A stretch of DNA of 64,000 nt from positions 8,576,395 to 8,640,394 of the forward strand of contig CM056584.1 of the NCBI GenBank assembly GCA_029721435.1, written 5' to 3'. This document shows, piece after piece, positions 1 through 11,529 of the stretch. Under the pieces are notes generated by a model. That model saw only the letters and a program-made list of their open reading frames with translations. It was not told the origin of the DNA and made no database searches. Origin of the DNA: Gymnothorax reevesii. Taxonomy: Eukaryota > Chordata > Actinopteri > Anguilliformes > Muraenidae. The position numbers were made by a program, and so were the translations under genes. Numbering within the stretch: the first letter of the stretch is position 1; each line of letters opens with the position of its first letter.

Positions 1-307
1 CTAGCGATCTAATGTGAGTGCTAATATCTGGTCATTTTCATACTGTACGTGTCCTCTATGATGTTAATAGGAGATCAGATGGCATTTCAGCTTAACCCTT
101 CTTGTATAATAAAAAAATTGAGTAATGTTAATGTTTAAATGCTAATGCTAACATGCTAATGCTAGCGATCTAATATGAGTTCTAATATCTGGTCATTTTC
201 ATACTATACGTGTCCTCTATGATGTTAATAGGAGATCAGATGGCATTTCAGCTTTACCCTTCTTTTGTAAAATGGAAATTGAGTGACATTAAAGTTTTTA
301 TACTAAT

Positions 308-327
308 GCTAGCATGCTAATGCTAGC
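308..327. repeat. Perfect 8-bp inverted repeat at a monomer boundary
   Basis: gctagcatgctaatgctagc has arms gctagcat and atgctagc around a 4-base spacer gcta, with a 10-bp palindrome tagcatgcta inside it. It lies across the boundary between monomers 2 and 3. The same 20 bases occur at 3234, 13783, 17353, 20923, 30022, 32948, 40759, 44490, 48060 and 61067; the copy at 51630 ends gctagt. Most other monomers have gctaacat in the left arm, one base short of perfect. It may be only a by-product of the heptamer composition. Confidence 0.85.
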
Positions 328-483
328 GATCTAATATGGGTGCTAATATCTGGTCATTTTCATACTGTACGTGTCCTCTATGATGGGAGTATGGGATCAG
401 ATGGCATTTCAGCTTAACCCTGCTTGTGTAAAATGGAAATTGAGTGACGTTAATGTATGAATACTAATGCTAACATGCTAATG
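323..483 (+). repeat. Representative 161-bp monomer
   Basis: This monomer shows the standard layout. Offsets 1-14 (ctagcga tctaatg) and offsets 141-161 (gctaatg ctaacat gctaatg) form five in-phase heptamers across each monomer boundary. The body, offsets 15-140, is not obviously repetitive. Three CpG sites sit at offsets 5-6 (gcgatc), 48-49 (tacgtg) and 126-127 (gacgtt). Variable positions define monomer classes: gttaatagg versus gggagtatggg near offset 73; cccttcttg, cccttcttttg or ccctgcttg near offset 105; taataaaaaaatt, aaatggaaatt or aaatagaaatt near offset 115. These classes recur in fixed order and form the higher-order repeats. At 161 bp the unit is close to a nucleosome repeat, as are many centromeric satellites (human alpha satellite is 171 bp). 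Confidence 0.95.
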
Positions 484-644
484 CTAGCAATCTAATGTGA
501 GTGCCTATATCTGGTCATTTTCATACTGTACGTGTCCTCTATGATGGGAGTATGGGATCAGATGGCATTTCAGCTTAACCCTGCTTGTGTAAAATAGAAA
601 TTGAGTGATGTTAATGTTTGAATGCTAATGCTAACATGCTAATG

Positions 645-819
645 CTAGCGATCTAATGTGAGTTGTAATATCTGGTCATTTTCATACTGTAAGTGTCCTC
701 TATGATGTTAGTATGAGATCAGATGGCATTTCTCCTTCACCCTTCTTGTATTATGAGCAAATTGAGTAATGTTAATGTTTCAATGCTAATGCTAACATGC
801 TGATGCTAACATGCTAATG
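645..819 (+). repeat. 175-bp long monomer, subtype E1 (20 copies in window)
   Basis: This monomer has one extra 14-bp block, gctgatgctaacat, inside the heptamer region. It also carries a private set of changes: tgtaagtgtcc, gttagtatgag, tttctccttcaccc, ttatgagcaaattgag and gtttcaatgc. The 20 E1 copies start at 645, 3571, 7463, 11033, 14120, 17690, 21260, 24830, 27112, 30359, 33285, 35567, 37849, 41096, 44827, 48397, 51967, 56678, 58960 and 61404. Since the insertion always travels with the same substitutions, it arose once and spread by amplification. It is most simply two slipped heptamers. The 645 copy has gttgtaat where others have gttctaat. Confidence 0.93.
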
Positions 820-2912
820 CTAGCGATCTAATGTGAGTGCTAATAGTTGGTTATTTTCATACTGTACGTGTCCTCTATGATGTTAATTGGAGATCAGATG
901 GCATTTCAGCTTAACCCTTCTTGTATAATAAAAAAATTGAGTAATGTTAATGTTTAAAAGCTAATGCTAATATGCCAATGCTAGCGATCTAATGTGAGTT
1001 CTAATATCTGGTCATTTTCATCCTATACGTGTCCTCTATAATGTTAATAGGAGATCAGATGGCATTTCAGCTTAACCCTTCTTGTGTAAAATGGAAATTG
1101 TGTGACATTAATGTTTTAATACTAATGCTAACATGCTAATGCTAGCGATCTAATGTCAGTGCTAATATCTGGTCATTTTCATACTGTACGTGTCCTCTAT
1201 GATGTTAATAGGAGATCAGATGGCATTTCAGCTTAACCCTGCTTATGTAAAATGGAAATTTAGTGACGTTAATGTTTGAATGCTAATGCTAACATGCTAA
1301 TGCTAGCGATCTAATGTGAGTGCTAATATCTGGTCATTTTCATACTTTACGTGTCCTCTATGATGTTAATAGGAGATCAGATGGCATTTCAGCTTAACCC
1401 TGCTTGTGTAAAATGGAAATTTAGTGAGGTTAATGTTTGAATGCTGATGCTAACATGCTAATGCTAGCGATCTAATGTGAGTGCTAATATCTCTTCATTT
1501 TCATACTGTACGTGTCCTTTATGATGGGAGTATGGGATCAGATGGCATTTCAGCTTAACCCTGCTTGTGTAAAATGGAAATTGAGTGAAGTTAATGTTGG
1601 AATACTAATGCTAACATGCTTATGCTAGCAATCTATTGTGAGTGCCTATATCTGGTGATTTTCATACTGTACGTGTCCTCTATGATTGGAATATGGGATC
1701 AGATGGCATTTCAGCTTAACCCTGCTTGTGTAAAATAGAAATTGAGTGACGTTAATGTTTGAATGCTAATGCTAACATGCTAATGCTAGCGATCTAATGT
1801 GAGTGCTAATACCTGGTCATTTTCATACTGTACATGTCCTCTATGATGGGAGTATGAGATTAGATGGCTTTTCAGCTTAACCCTGCTTGTGTAAAATGGA
1901 AATTTAATGACGTTCATGTTTTAATGCTAATGCTAACATGATAATGCTAGCGATCTAATGTGAGTGCTAATATCTGGTCATTTTCATACTATACGTGTCC
2001 TCTAGGATGGTAATAGGAGATCAGATGGCATTTCAGCTTAACCCTTCTTGTGTAAAATGGAAATTGAGTGATGTTAATGTTTAAATGCTAATGCTAACAT
2101 GCTGATGCTAGCGCTCTAATGTGAGTGCTAATATCTGGTCATTTTCATACTGTACGTGTCCTCTATGATGGGAATATGGGATCAGATGGCATTTCAGCAT
2201 AACCCTGTTTGTGTAAAATGGAAATTGAGTGACGTTAATGTTTAAATGCTAATGCTAACATGCTAATGCTAGCGATCTAATGTGAGTGCTAATATCTGGT
2301 CATTTTCATACTGTACGTGTCCTCTATGATGTTAATAGGAGATCAGATGGCATTTCAGCTTAACCCTTCTTGTATAATAAAAAAATTGAGTAATGTTAAT
2401 GTTTAAATGCTAAAGCTAACATGCTAATGCTAGCGATCTAATGTGAGTGCCAATATCTGGTGATTTTCATACTGTACGTGTCCTCTATGATTGGAGTATG
2501 GGATCAGATGGCATTTCAGCTTAACCCTGCTTGTGTAAAATAGAAATTGAGTGACGTTAATGTTTGAATGCTAATGCTAACATTCTAATGCTAGTGATCT
2601 AATGTGAGTGCTAATATCTGGTCATTTTCATACTGTACGTGTCCTCTATGATGGGAGTACGGGATCAGATGGCATTTCAGCTTAACCCTGCTTGTGTAAA
2701 ATGGAAATTGAGTGACGTTAATGTTTGAATACTAATGCTAACATGCTATTGCTTGCAATCTAATGTGAGTGCTAATATCTGGTCATTTTCATACTGTACG
2801 TGTCCTCTATGATGGGAGTATGGGATCAGATGGCATTTCAGCTTAACCCTGCTTGTGTAAAATAGAAATTGAGTGACGTTAATGTTTGAATCCTAATGCT
2901 AACATGCTAATA

Positions 2913-3087
2913 CTAGCGATCTAATGTGAGTGCTAATATCTGGTCATTTTCATACTGTAAGTGTCCTCTATGATGTTAGTATGAGATCAGAAGACATTTC
3001 TCCTTCACCCTTCTTGTATTATAAGCAAATTGGGTAATGTTAATGTTTCAATGCTAATACTAACATGCTGATGCTAACATGCTAATG
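2913..3087 (+). repeat. 175-bp long monomer, subtype E2 (14 copies)
   Basis: E2 shares the extra 14 bp and the tttctccttcaccc signature with E1, but reads agaagacatttc, ttataagcaaattgggt and gctaatactaac. The 14 copies start at 2913, 5678, 9248, 16388, 19958, 23528, 31339, 34265, 43364, 47095, 50665, 54235, 55376 and 63672. Each is followed directly by a monomer that begins ctacaaatcaaatg instead of ctagcgatctaatg. That pair is the clearest landmark for phasing the higher-order repeat; the landmark monomers start at 3088, 5853, 9423, 16563, 20133, 23703, 31514, 34440, 43539, 47270, 50840, 54410, 55551 and 63847. Confidence 0.93.
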
Positions 3088-3248
3088 CTACAAATCAAAT
3101 GTGAGTGCTAATACCTGGTCATTTTCATACTGTACATGTCTTCTATGATGGGAATATGGGATCAGATGGCATTTCAGCTTAACCCTTCTTTTGTAAAATG
3201 GAAATTGAGTGACATTAAAGTTTTTATACTAATGCTAGCATGCTAATG
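3088..3248 (+). repeat. Fusion monomer at a 4-monomer deletion
   Basis: The first half is the H landmark monomer (ctacaaatcaaatg, tacatgtcttc, gggaatatggg). The second half, from about 3180, is the tail of H monomer 5 (cccttcttttg, cattaaagtttttatac, gctagcatgc). In a full H unit these are four monomers apart (16563 and 17207). The distance between the gctagcatgc motifs, 308 to 3234, is 2926 bp: 22 minus 4 monomers plus two 14-bp blocks. The monomer stays 161 bp, so the exchange was in register. Confidence 0.9.
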
Positions 3249-5852
3249 CTAGCGATCTAATATGGGTGCTAATATCTGGTCATTTTCATACTGTACGTGT
3301 CCTCTATGATGGGAGTATGGGATCAGATGGCATTTCAGCTTAACCCTGCTTGTGTAAAATGGAAATTGAGTGACGTTAATGTATGAATACTAATGCTAAC
3401 ATGCTAATGCTAGCAATCTAATGTGAGTGCCTATATCTGGTCATTTTCATACTGTACGTGTCCTCTATGATGGGAGTATGGGATCAGATGGCATTTCAGC
3501 TTAACCCTGCTTGTGTAAAATAGAAATTGAGTGATGTTAATGTTTGAATGCTAATGCTAACATGCTAATGCTAGCGATCTAATGTGAGTTCTAATATCTG
3601 GTCATTTTCATACTGTAAGTGTCCTCTATGATGTTAGTATGAGATCAGATGGCATTTCTCCTTCACCCTTCTTGTATTATGAGCAAATTGAGTAATGTTA
3701 ATGTTTCAATGCTAATGCTAACATGCTGATGCTAACATGCTAATGCTAGCGATCTAATGTGAGTGCTAATAGTTGGTTATTTTCATACTGTACGTGTCCT
3801 CTATGATGTTAATTGGAGATCAGATGGCATTTCAGCTTAACCCTTCTTGTATAATAAAAAAATTGAGTAATGTTAATGTTTAAAAGCTAATGCTAATATG
3901 CCAATGCTAGCGATCTAATGTGAGTTCTAATATCTGGTCATTTTCATCCTATACGTGTCCTCTATAATGTTAATAGGAGATCAGATGGCATTTCAGCTTA
4001 ACCCTTCTTGTGTAAAATGGAAATTGTGTGACATTAATGTTTTAATACTAATGCTAACATGCTAATGCTAGCGATCTAATGTGAGTGCTAATATCTGGTC
4101 ATTTTCATACTTTACGTGTCCTCTATGATGTTAATAGGAGATCAGATGGCATTTCAGCTTAACCCTGCTTGTGTAAAATGGAAATTTAGTGAGGTTAATG
4201 TTTGAATGCTGATGCTAACATGCTAATGCTAGCGATCTAATGTGAGTGCTAATATCTCTTCATTTTCATACTGTACGTGTCCTTTATGATGGGAGTATGG
4301 GATCAGATGGCATTTCAGCTTAACCCTGCTTGTGTAAAATGGAAATTGAGTGAAGTTAATGTTGGAATACTAATGCTAACATGCTTATGCTAGCAATCTA
4401 TTGTGAGTGCCTATATCTGGTGATTTTCATACTGTACGTGTCCTCTATGATTGGAATATGGGATCAGATGGCATTTCAGCTTAACCCTGCTTGTGTAAAA
4501 TAGAAATTGAGTGACGTTAATGTTTGAATGCTAATGCTAACATGCTAATGCTAGCGATCTAATGTGAGTGCTAATACCTGGTCATTTTCATACTGTACAT
4601 GTCCTCTATGATGGGAGTATGAGATTAGATGGCTTTTCAGCTTAACCCTGCTTGTGTAAAATGGAAATTTAATGACGTTCATGTTTTAATGCTAATGCTA
4701 ACATGATAATGCTAGCGATCTAATGTGAGTGCTAATATCTGGTCATTTTCATACTATACGTGTCCTCTAGGATGGTAATAGGAGATCAGATGGCATTTCA
4801 GCTTAACCCTTCTTGTGTAAAATGGAAATTGAGTGATGTTAATGTTTAAATGCTAATGCTAACATGCTGATGCTAGCGCTCTAATGTGAGTGCTAATATC
4901 TGGTCATTTTCATACTGTACGTGTCCTCTATGATGGGAATATGGGATCAGATGGCACTTCAGCATAACCCTGTTTGTGTAAAATGGAAATTGAGTGACGT
5001 TAATGTTTAAATGCTAATGCTAACATGCTAATGCTAGCGATCTAATGTGAGTGCTAATATCTGGTCATTTTCATACTGTACGTGTCCTCTATGATGTTAA
5101 TAGGAGATCAGATGGCATTTCAGCTTAACCCTTCTTGTATAATAAAAAAATTGAGTAATGTTAATGTTTAAATGCTAAAGCTAACATGCTAATGCTAGCG
5201 ATCTAATGTGAGTGCCAATATCTGGTGATTTTCATACTGTACGTGTCCTCTATGATTGGAGTATGGGATCAGATGGCATTTCAGCTTAACCCTGCTTGTG
5301 TAAAATAGAAATTGAGTGACGTTAATGTTTGAATGCTAATGCTAACATGCTAATGCTAGTGATCTAATGTGAGTGCTAATATCTGGTCATTTTCATACTG
5401 TACGTGTCCTCTATGATGGGAGTACGGGATCAGATGGCATTTCAGCTTAACCCTGCTTGTGTAAAATGGAAATTGAGTGACGTTAATGTTTGAATACTAA
5501 TGCTAACATGCTATTGCTTGCAATCTAATGTGAGTGCTAATATCTGGTCATTTTCATACTGTACGTGTCCTCTATGATGGGAGTATGGGATCAGATGGCA
5601 TTTCAGCTTAACCCTGCTTGTGTAAAATAGAAATTGAGTGACGTTAATGTTTGAATCCTAATGCTAACATGCTAATGCTAGCAATCTAATGTGAGTGCTA
5701 ATATCTGGTCATTTTCATACTGTAAGTGTCCTCTATGATGTTAGTATGAGATCAGAAGACATTTCTCCTTCACCCTTCTTGTATTATAAGCAAATTGGGT
5801 AATGTTAATGTTTCAATGCTAATACTAACATGCTGATGCTAACATGCTAATG
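3249..5852 (+). repeat. H unit lacking the cagtgct monomer
   Basis: This repeats 323-3087 at an offset of 2926 bp until about 4068. There the monomer marked cagtgct (1142-1302 in the first copy) is missing and the offset drops to 2765. The rest follows the first copy to the E2 long monomer at 5678. A cacttcagc variant at 4955 is absent from the first copy but reappears at 8042 and 8525, which links this copy to the next H' units. Landmark-to-landmark length (3088 to 5853) is 2765 bp, a 17-mer. Confidence 0.88.
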
Positions 5853-6496
5853 CTACAAATCAAATGTGAGTGCTAATACCTGGTCATTTTCATACTGTAC
5901 ATGTCTTCTATGATGGGAATATGGGATCAGATGGCATTTCAGCTTAACCCTGCTTGTGTAAAATGGAAATTGAGTGACGTTAATGTTTGAATGCTAATGC
6001 TTACATGCTAATGCTAGCGATCTTATGTGAGTGCTAATATCTGGTCATTTTTATACTATACGTGTCCTCTATGATGTTAATAGGAGATCAGATGGCATTT
6101 CAGCTTAACCCTTCTTGTGTAAAATGGAAATTGAGTGATGTTAATGTTTAAATGCTAATGCTAACATGCTGATGCTAGCGCTCTAATGTGAGTGCTAATA
6201 TCTGGTCATTTTCATACTGTACGTGTCCTCTATGATGGGAATATGGGATCAGATGGCATTTCAGCATAACCCTGTTTGTGTAAAATGGAAATTGAGTGGA
6301 GTTAATGTTTAAATGCTAATGCTAACATGCTAATGCTAGCGATCTAATGTGAGTGCTAATATCTGGTCATTTTCATACTGTACGTGTCCTCTATGATCTT
6401 AATAGGAGATCAGATGGCATTTCAGCCTAACCCTTCTTGTATAATAAAAAAATTGAGTAATGTTAATGTTTAAATGCTAATGCTAACATGCTAATG

Positions 6497-7462
6497 CTAG
6501 CGATTTAATGTGAGTTCTAATATCTGGTCATTTTCATACTATACGTGTCCTCTATGATGTTAATAGGAGATCAGATGGCATTTCAGCTTAACCCTTCTTT
6601 TGTAAAATGGAAATTGAGTGACATTAATGTTTTAATACTAATGCTAACATGCTAATGCTAGCGATCTAATGTGGGTGCTAATATCTGGTCATTTTCATAC
6701 TGTACGTGTCCTCTATGATGGGAGTATGGGATCAGATGGCATTTCAGCTTAACCCTGCGTGTGTAAAATGGAAATTGAGTGACGTTAATGTTTGAATACT
6801 AATGCTAACATGCTAATGCTAGCAATCTAATCTGAGTGCTAATATCTGGTCATTTTCATACTGTACGTGTCCTCTATGATGTTAATTGGAGATCAGATGG
6901 CATTTCAGCTTAACCCTTCTTGTATAATAAAAAAATTGAGAAATGTTAATGTTTAAATGCTAATGCTAACATGCTAATGCTAGCGATCTAATGTGAGTTC
7001 TAATATCTGGTCATTTTCATACTATACGTGTCCTCTATGATGTTAATAGGAGATCAGATGGCATTTCAGCTTAACCCTTCTTTTGTAAAATGGAAATTGA
7101 GTGACATTAATGTTTTAATACTAATGCTAACATGCTAATGCTAGCGATCTAATGTGGGTGCTAATATCTGGTAATTTTCATACTGTACGTGTCCTCTATG
7201 ATGGGAGTATGGGATCAGATGGCATTTCAGCTTAACCCTGCGTGTGTAAAATGGAAATTGAGTGACGTTAATGTTTGAATACTAATGCTAACATGCTAAT
7301 GCTAGCAATCTAATCTGAGTGCTAATATCTTGTCATTTTCATACTGTACGTGTCCTCTATGATGGGAGTATGGGATCAGATGGCATTTCAGCTTAACCCT
7401 GCTGGTGTAAAATAGAAATTAAGTGACGTTAATGTTTGAATGCTAATGCTAACATGCTAATG
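6497..7462 (+). repeat. Three-monomer tandem duplication (2 x 483 bp)
   Basis: Monomers at 6497, 6658 and 6819 are repeated at 6980, 7141 and 7302: gagttct with actatacg, then gtgggtgct with ccctgcgtg, then gcaatctaatctgag. The third members differ: 6819 carries a gttaattgg and ataataaaaaaattgagaaatg body, while 7302 reads cttgtcatt and keeps the gggagtatggg body. Thus 6819 is itself a fusion, and the exchange lay inside it. The same arrangement is present at 10067-11032. Confidence 0.85.
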
Positions 7463-7959
7463 CTAGCAATCTAATGTGAGTTCTAATATCTGGTCATTTT
7501 CATACTGTAAGTGTCCTCTATGATGTTAGTATGAGATCAGATGGCATTTCTCCTTCACCCTTCTTGTATTATGAGCAAATTGAGTAATGTTAATGTTTCA
7601 ATGCTAATGCTAACATGCTGATGCTAACATGCTAATGCTAGCGATCTAATGTGAGTGCTAATAGTTGGTCATTTTCATTCTGTACGTGTCCTCTATGATG
7701 TTAATTGGAGATCAGATGGCATTTCAGCTTAACCCTTCTTGTATAATAAAAAAATTGAGAAATGTTAATGTTTAAATGTTAATGCTAACATGCTAATGCT
7801 AGCGATCTAATGTGAGTTCTAATATCTGGTCATTTTCATACTATACGTGTCCTCTATGATGTTAATAGGAGATCAGATGGCATTTCAGCTTAACCCTTCT
7901 TGTGTAAAATGGAAATTGTGTGACATTAATGTTTTAATACTAATGCTAACATGCTAATG

Positions 7960-8925
7960 CTAGCGATCTAATGTGAGTGCTAATATCTGGTCATTTTCAT
8001 ACTGTACGTGTCCTCTATGATGGGAATATGGGATCAGATGTCACTTCAGCATAACCCTGTTTGTGTAAAATGGAAATTGAGTGACGTTAATGTTTAAATG
8101 CTAATGCTAACATGCTAATGCTAGCGATCTAATGTGAGTGCTAATATCTGGTCATTTTCATACTGTACGTGTCCTCTATGATGTTAATAGGAGATCAGAT
8201 GGCATTTCAGCTTAACCCTTCTTGTATAATAAAAAAATTGAGTAATGTTAATGTTTAAATGCTAAAGCTAACATGCTAATGCTAGCGATCTAATGTGAGT
8301 GCCAATATCTGGTGATTTTCATACTGTACGTGTCCTCTATGATTGGAGTATGGGATCAGATGGCATTTCAGCTTAACCCTGCTTGTGTAAAATAGAAATT
8401 GAGTGACGTTAATGTTTGAATGCTAATGCTAACATGCTAATGCTAGTGATCTAATGTGAGTGCTAATATCTGGTCATTTTCATACTGTACGTGTCCTCTA
8501 TGATGGGAATATGGGATCAGATGGCACTTCAGCATAACCCTGTTTGTGTAAAATGGAAATTGAGTGACGTTAATGTTTAAATGCTAATGCTAACATGCTA
8601 ATGCTAGCGATCTAATGTGAGTGCTAATATCTGGTCATTTTCATACTGTACGTGTCCTCTATGATGTTAATAGGAGATCAGATGGCATTTCAGCTTAACC
8701 CTTCTTGTATAATAAAAAAATTGAGTAATGTTAATGTTTAAATGCTAAAGCTAACATGCTAATGCTAGCGATCTAATGTGAGTGCCAATATCTGGTGATT
8801 TTCATACTGTACGTGTCCTCTATGATTGGAGTATGGGATCAGATGGCATTTCAGCTTAACCCTGCTTGTGTAAAATAGAAATTGAGTGACGTTAATGTTT
8901 GAATGCTAATGCTAACATACTAATG
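7960..8925 (+). repeat. Three-monomer tandem duplication (2 x 483 bp)
   Basis: Monomers 7960-8442 (gggaatatggg with cacttcagc; gttaatagg with aaagctaac; gccaatatctggtg) are repeated at 8443-8925. The rare cacttcagc variant at 8042 and 8525 confirms the duplication. The first copy alone has gatgtcacttc, and a gctaacatac variant follows the second copy at about 8911. This duplication helps make H' 22 monomers long. Confidence 0.87.
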
Positions 8926-9422
8926 CTAGTGATCTAATGTGAGTGCTAATATCTGGTCATTTTCATACTGTACGTGTCCTCTATGATGGGAGTACGGGAT
9001 CAGATGGCATTTCAGCTTAACCCTGCTTGTGTAAAATGGAAATTGAGTGACGTTAATGTTTGAATACTAATGCTAACATGCTATTGCTTGCAATCTAATG
9101 TGAGTGCTAATATCTGGTCATTTTCATACTGTACGTGTCCTCTATGATGGGAGTATGGGATCAGATGGCATTTCAGCTTAACCCTGCTTGTGTAAAATAG
9201 AAATTGAGTGACGTTAATGTTTGAATCCTAATGCTAACATGCTAATGCTAGCGATCTAATGTGAGTGCTAATATCTGGTCATTTTCATACTGTAAGTGTC
9301 CTCTATGATGTTAGTATGAGATCAGAAGACATTTCTCCTTCACCCTTCTTGTATTATAAGCAAATTGGGTAATGTTAATGTTTCAATGCTAATACTAACA
9401 TGCTGATGCTAACATGCTAATG

Positions 9423-11529
9423 CTACAAATCAAATGTGAGTGCTAATACCTGGTCATTTTCATACTGTACATGTCTTCTATGATGGGAATATGGGATCAG
9501 ATGGCATTTCAGCTTAACCCTGCTTGTGTAAAATGGAAATTGAGTGACGTTAATGTTTGAATGCTAATGCTAACATGCTAATGCTAGCGATCTTATGTGA
9601 GTGCTAATATCTGGTCATTTTTATACTATACGTGTCCTCTATGATGTTAATAGGAGATCAGATGGCATTTCAGCTTAACCCTTCTTGTGTAAAATGGAAA
9701 TTGAGTGATGTTAATGTTTAAATGCTAATGCTAACATGCTGATGCTAGCGCTCTAATGTGAGTGCTAATATCTGGTCATTTTCATACTGTACGTGTCCTC
9801 TATGATGGGAATATGGGATCAGATGGCATTTCAGCATAACCCTGTTTGTGTAAAATGGAAATTGAGTGGAGTTAATGTTTAAATGCTAATGCTAACATGC
9901 TAATGCTAGCGATCTAATGTGAGTGCTAATATCTGGTCATTTTCATACTGTACGTGTCCTCTATGATCTTAATAGGAGATCAGATGGCATTTCAGCCTAA
10001 CCCTTCTTGTATAATAAAAAAATTGAGTTATGTTAATGTTTAAATGCTAATGCTAACATGCTAATGCTAGCGATTTAATGTGAGTTCTAATATCTGGTCA
10101 TTTTCATACTATACGTGTCCTCTATGATGTTAATAGGAGATCAGATGGCATTTCAGCTTAACCCTTCTTTTGTAAAATGGAAATTGAGTGACATTAATGT
10201 TTTAATACTAATGCTAACATGCTAATGCTAGCGATCTAATGTGGGTGCTAATATCTGGTCATTTTCATACTGTACGTGTCCTCTATGATGGGAGTATGGG
10301 ATCAGATGGCATTTCAGCTTAACCCTGCGTGTGTAAAATGGAAATTGAGTGACGTTAATGTTTGAATACTAATGCTAACATGCTAATGCTAGCAATCTAA
10401 TCTGAGTGCTAATATCTGGTCATTTTCATACTGTACGTGTCCTCTATGATGTTAATTGGAGATCAGATGGCATTTCAGCTTAACCCTTCTTGTATAATAA
10501 AAAAATTGAGAAATGTTAATGTTTAAATGCTAATGCTAACATGCTAATGCTAGCGATCTAATGTGAGTTCTAATATCTGGTCATTTTCATACTATACGTG
10601 TCCTCTATGATGTTAATAGGAGATCAGATGGCATTTCAGCTTAACCCTTCTTTTGTAAAATGGAAATTGAGTGACATTAATGTTTTAATACTATTGCTAA
10701 CATGCTAATGCTAGCGATCTAATGTGGGTGCTAATATCTGGTAATTTTCATACTGTACGTGTCCTCTATGATGGGAGTATGGGATCAGATGGCATTTCAG
10801 CTTAACCCTGCGTGTGTAAAATGGAAATTGAGTGACGTTAATGTTTGAATACTAATGCTAACATGCTAATGCTAGCAATCTAATCTGAGTGCTAATATCT
10901 TGTCATTTTCATACTGTACGTGTCCTCTATGATGGGAGTATGGGATCAGATGGCATTTCAGCTTAACCCTGCTGGTGTAAAATAGAAATTAAGTGACGTT
11001 AATGTTTGAATGCTAATGCTAACATGCTAATGCTAGCAATCTAATGTGAGTTCTAATATCTGGTCATTTTCATACTGTAAGTGTCCTCTATGATGTTAGT
11101 ATGAGATCAGATGGCATTTCTCCTTCACCCTTCTTGTATTATGAGCAAATTGAGTAATGTTAATGTTTCAATGCTAATGCTAACATGCTGATGCTAACAT
11201 GCTAATGCTAGCGATCTAATGTGAGTGCTAATAGTTGGTCATTTTCATTCTGTACGTGTCCTCTATGATGTTAATTGGAGATCAGATGGCATTTCAGCTT
11301 AACCCTTCTTGTATAATAAAAAAATTGAGAAATGTTAATGTTTAAATGTTAATGCTAACATGCTAATGCTAGCGATCTAATGTGAGTTCTAATATCTGGT
11401 CATTTTCATACTATACGTGTCCTCTATGATGTTAATAGGAGATCAGATGGCATTTCAGCTTAACCCTTCTTGTGTAAAATGGAAATTGTGTGACATTAAT
11501 GTTTTAATACTAATGCTAACATGCTAATG
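9423..11529 (+). repeat. First 13 monomers of a second H' unit
   Basis: This segment matches 5853-7959 at an offset of 3570 bp, including the 483-bp duplication (10067-10549 and 10550-11032) and the E1 long monomer at 11033. Small private differences include gagttatg near 10025 and ctattgctaac near 10691. After 11529 the sequence no longer follows H': the next monomer reads gttaatagg where H' has gggaatatggg, and B-type monomers follow. Confidence 0.87.
10067..11032 (+). repeat. Second copy of the 483-bp tandem duplication
   Basis: This is the 3570-bp-offset counterpart of 6497-7462, with monomers 10067-10549 repeated at 10550-11032. The same fusion third monomer (gttaattgg with gagaaatg) is present, so the duplication came before the 3570-bp amplification of H'. 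Confidence 0.84.

Larger units (their letters stand above)
1..3087 (+). repeat. Partial H higher-order unit (19 monomers)
   Basis: These 19 monomers line up without a length change with 13476-16562, an offset of 13475 bp. They therefore start at the fourth monomer of the first H unit found downstream. Matching private marks include ctaatatgag at about 172, the gctagcatgctaatgctagc motif at 308, the cagtgct monomer at 1142, the tctcttcat monomer at 1464 and the gcgctctaatg monomer. It ends with an E2 long monomer (2913-3087). The left end is cut by the window. Confidence 0.9.
5853..9422 (+). repeat. H' unit, 22-mer of 3570 bp
   Basis: Monomers 1-5 and 18-22 match H in order (ctacaaatc; cttatgtgag; gcgctct; ctatgatctta; gcgattta ... 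aaagctaac; gccaatatctggtg; gctagtgatc; gcttgcaatc; E2). The middle differs: it has B-type monomers (gtgggtgct, gcaatctaatctgag, ccctgcgtg) and two internal three-monomer duplications. Despite this the unit is 3570 bp, exactly as long as H. About 3.1 kb (about 4880-8020) repeats at 8450-11590 with a 3570-bp offset and only a few differences seen by eye. Confidence 0.88.

Noticed and set aside
100..125. aataaa in the taataaaaaaatt monomers as a polyadenylation signal
   Set aside because: A six-base match in an A-rich stretch has little value without transcript evidence.
323..483. tgacgtta as a CREB/ATF half site and gatggc as a YY1 core
   Set aside because: Short matches present in most monomers by descent; the CpG in the first is often lost, so no selection to keep it is visible.
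645..819. gtaagt in E1 and E2 monomers as a splice donor
   Set aside because: It matches the donor consensus, but there is no exon context or open frame; it is a single change of gtacgt amplified with the monomer.
2600..2680. CENP-B box near gtacgggatcag
   Set aside because: The cggg part is present but the ttcg part at the required spacing is not, and most monomers read tatggg there.
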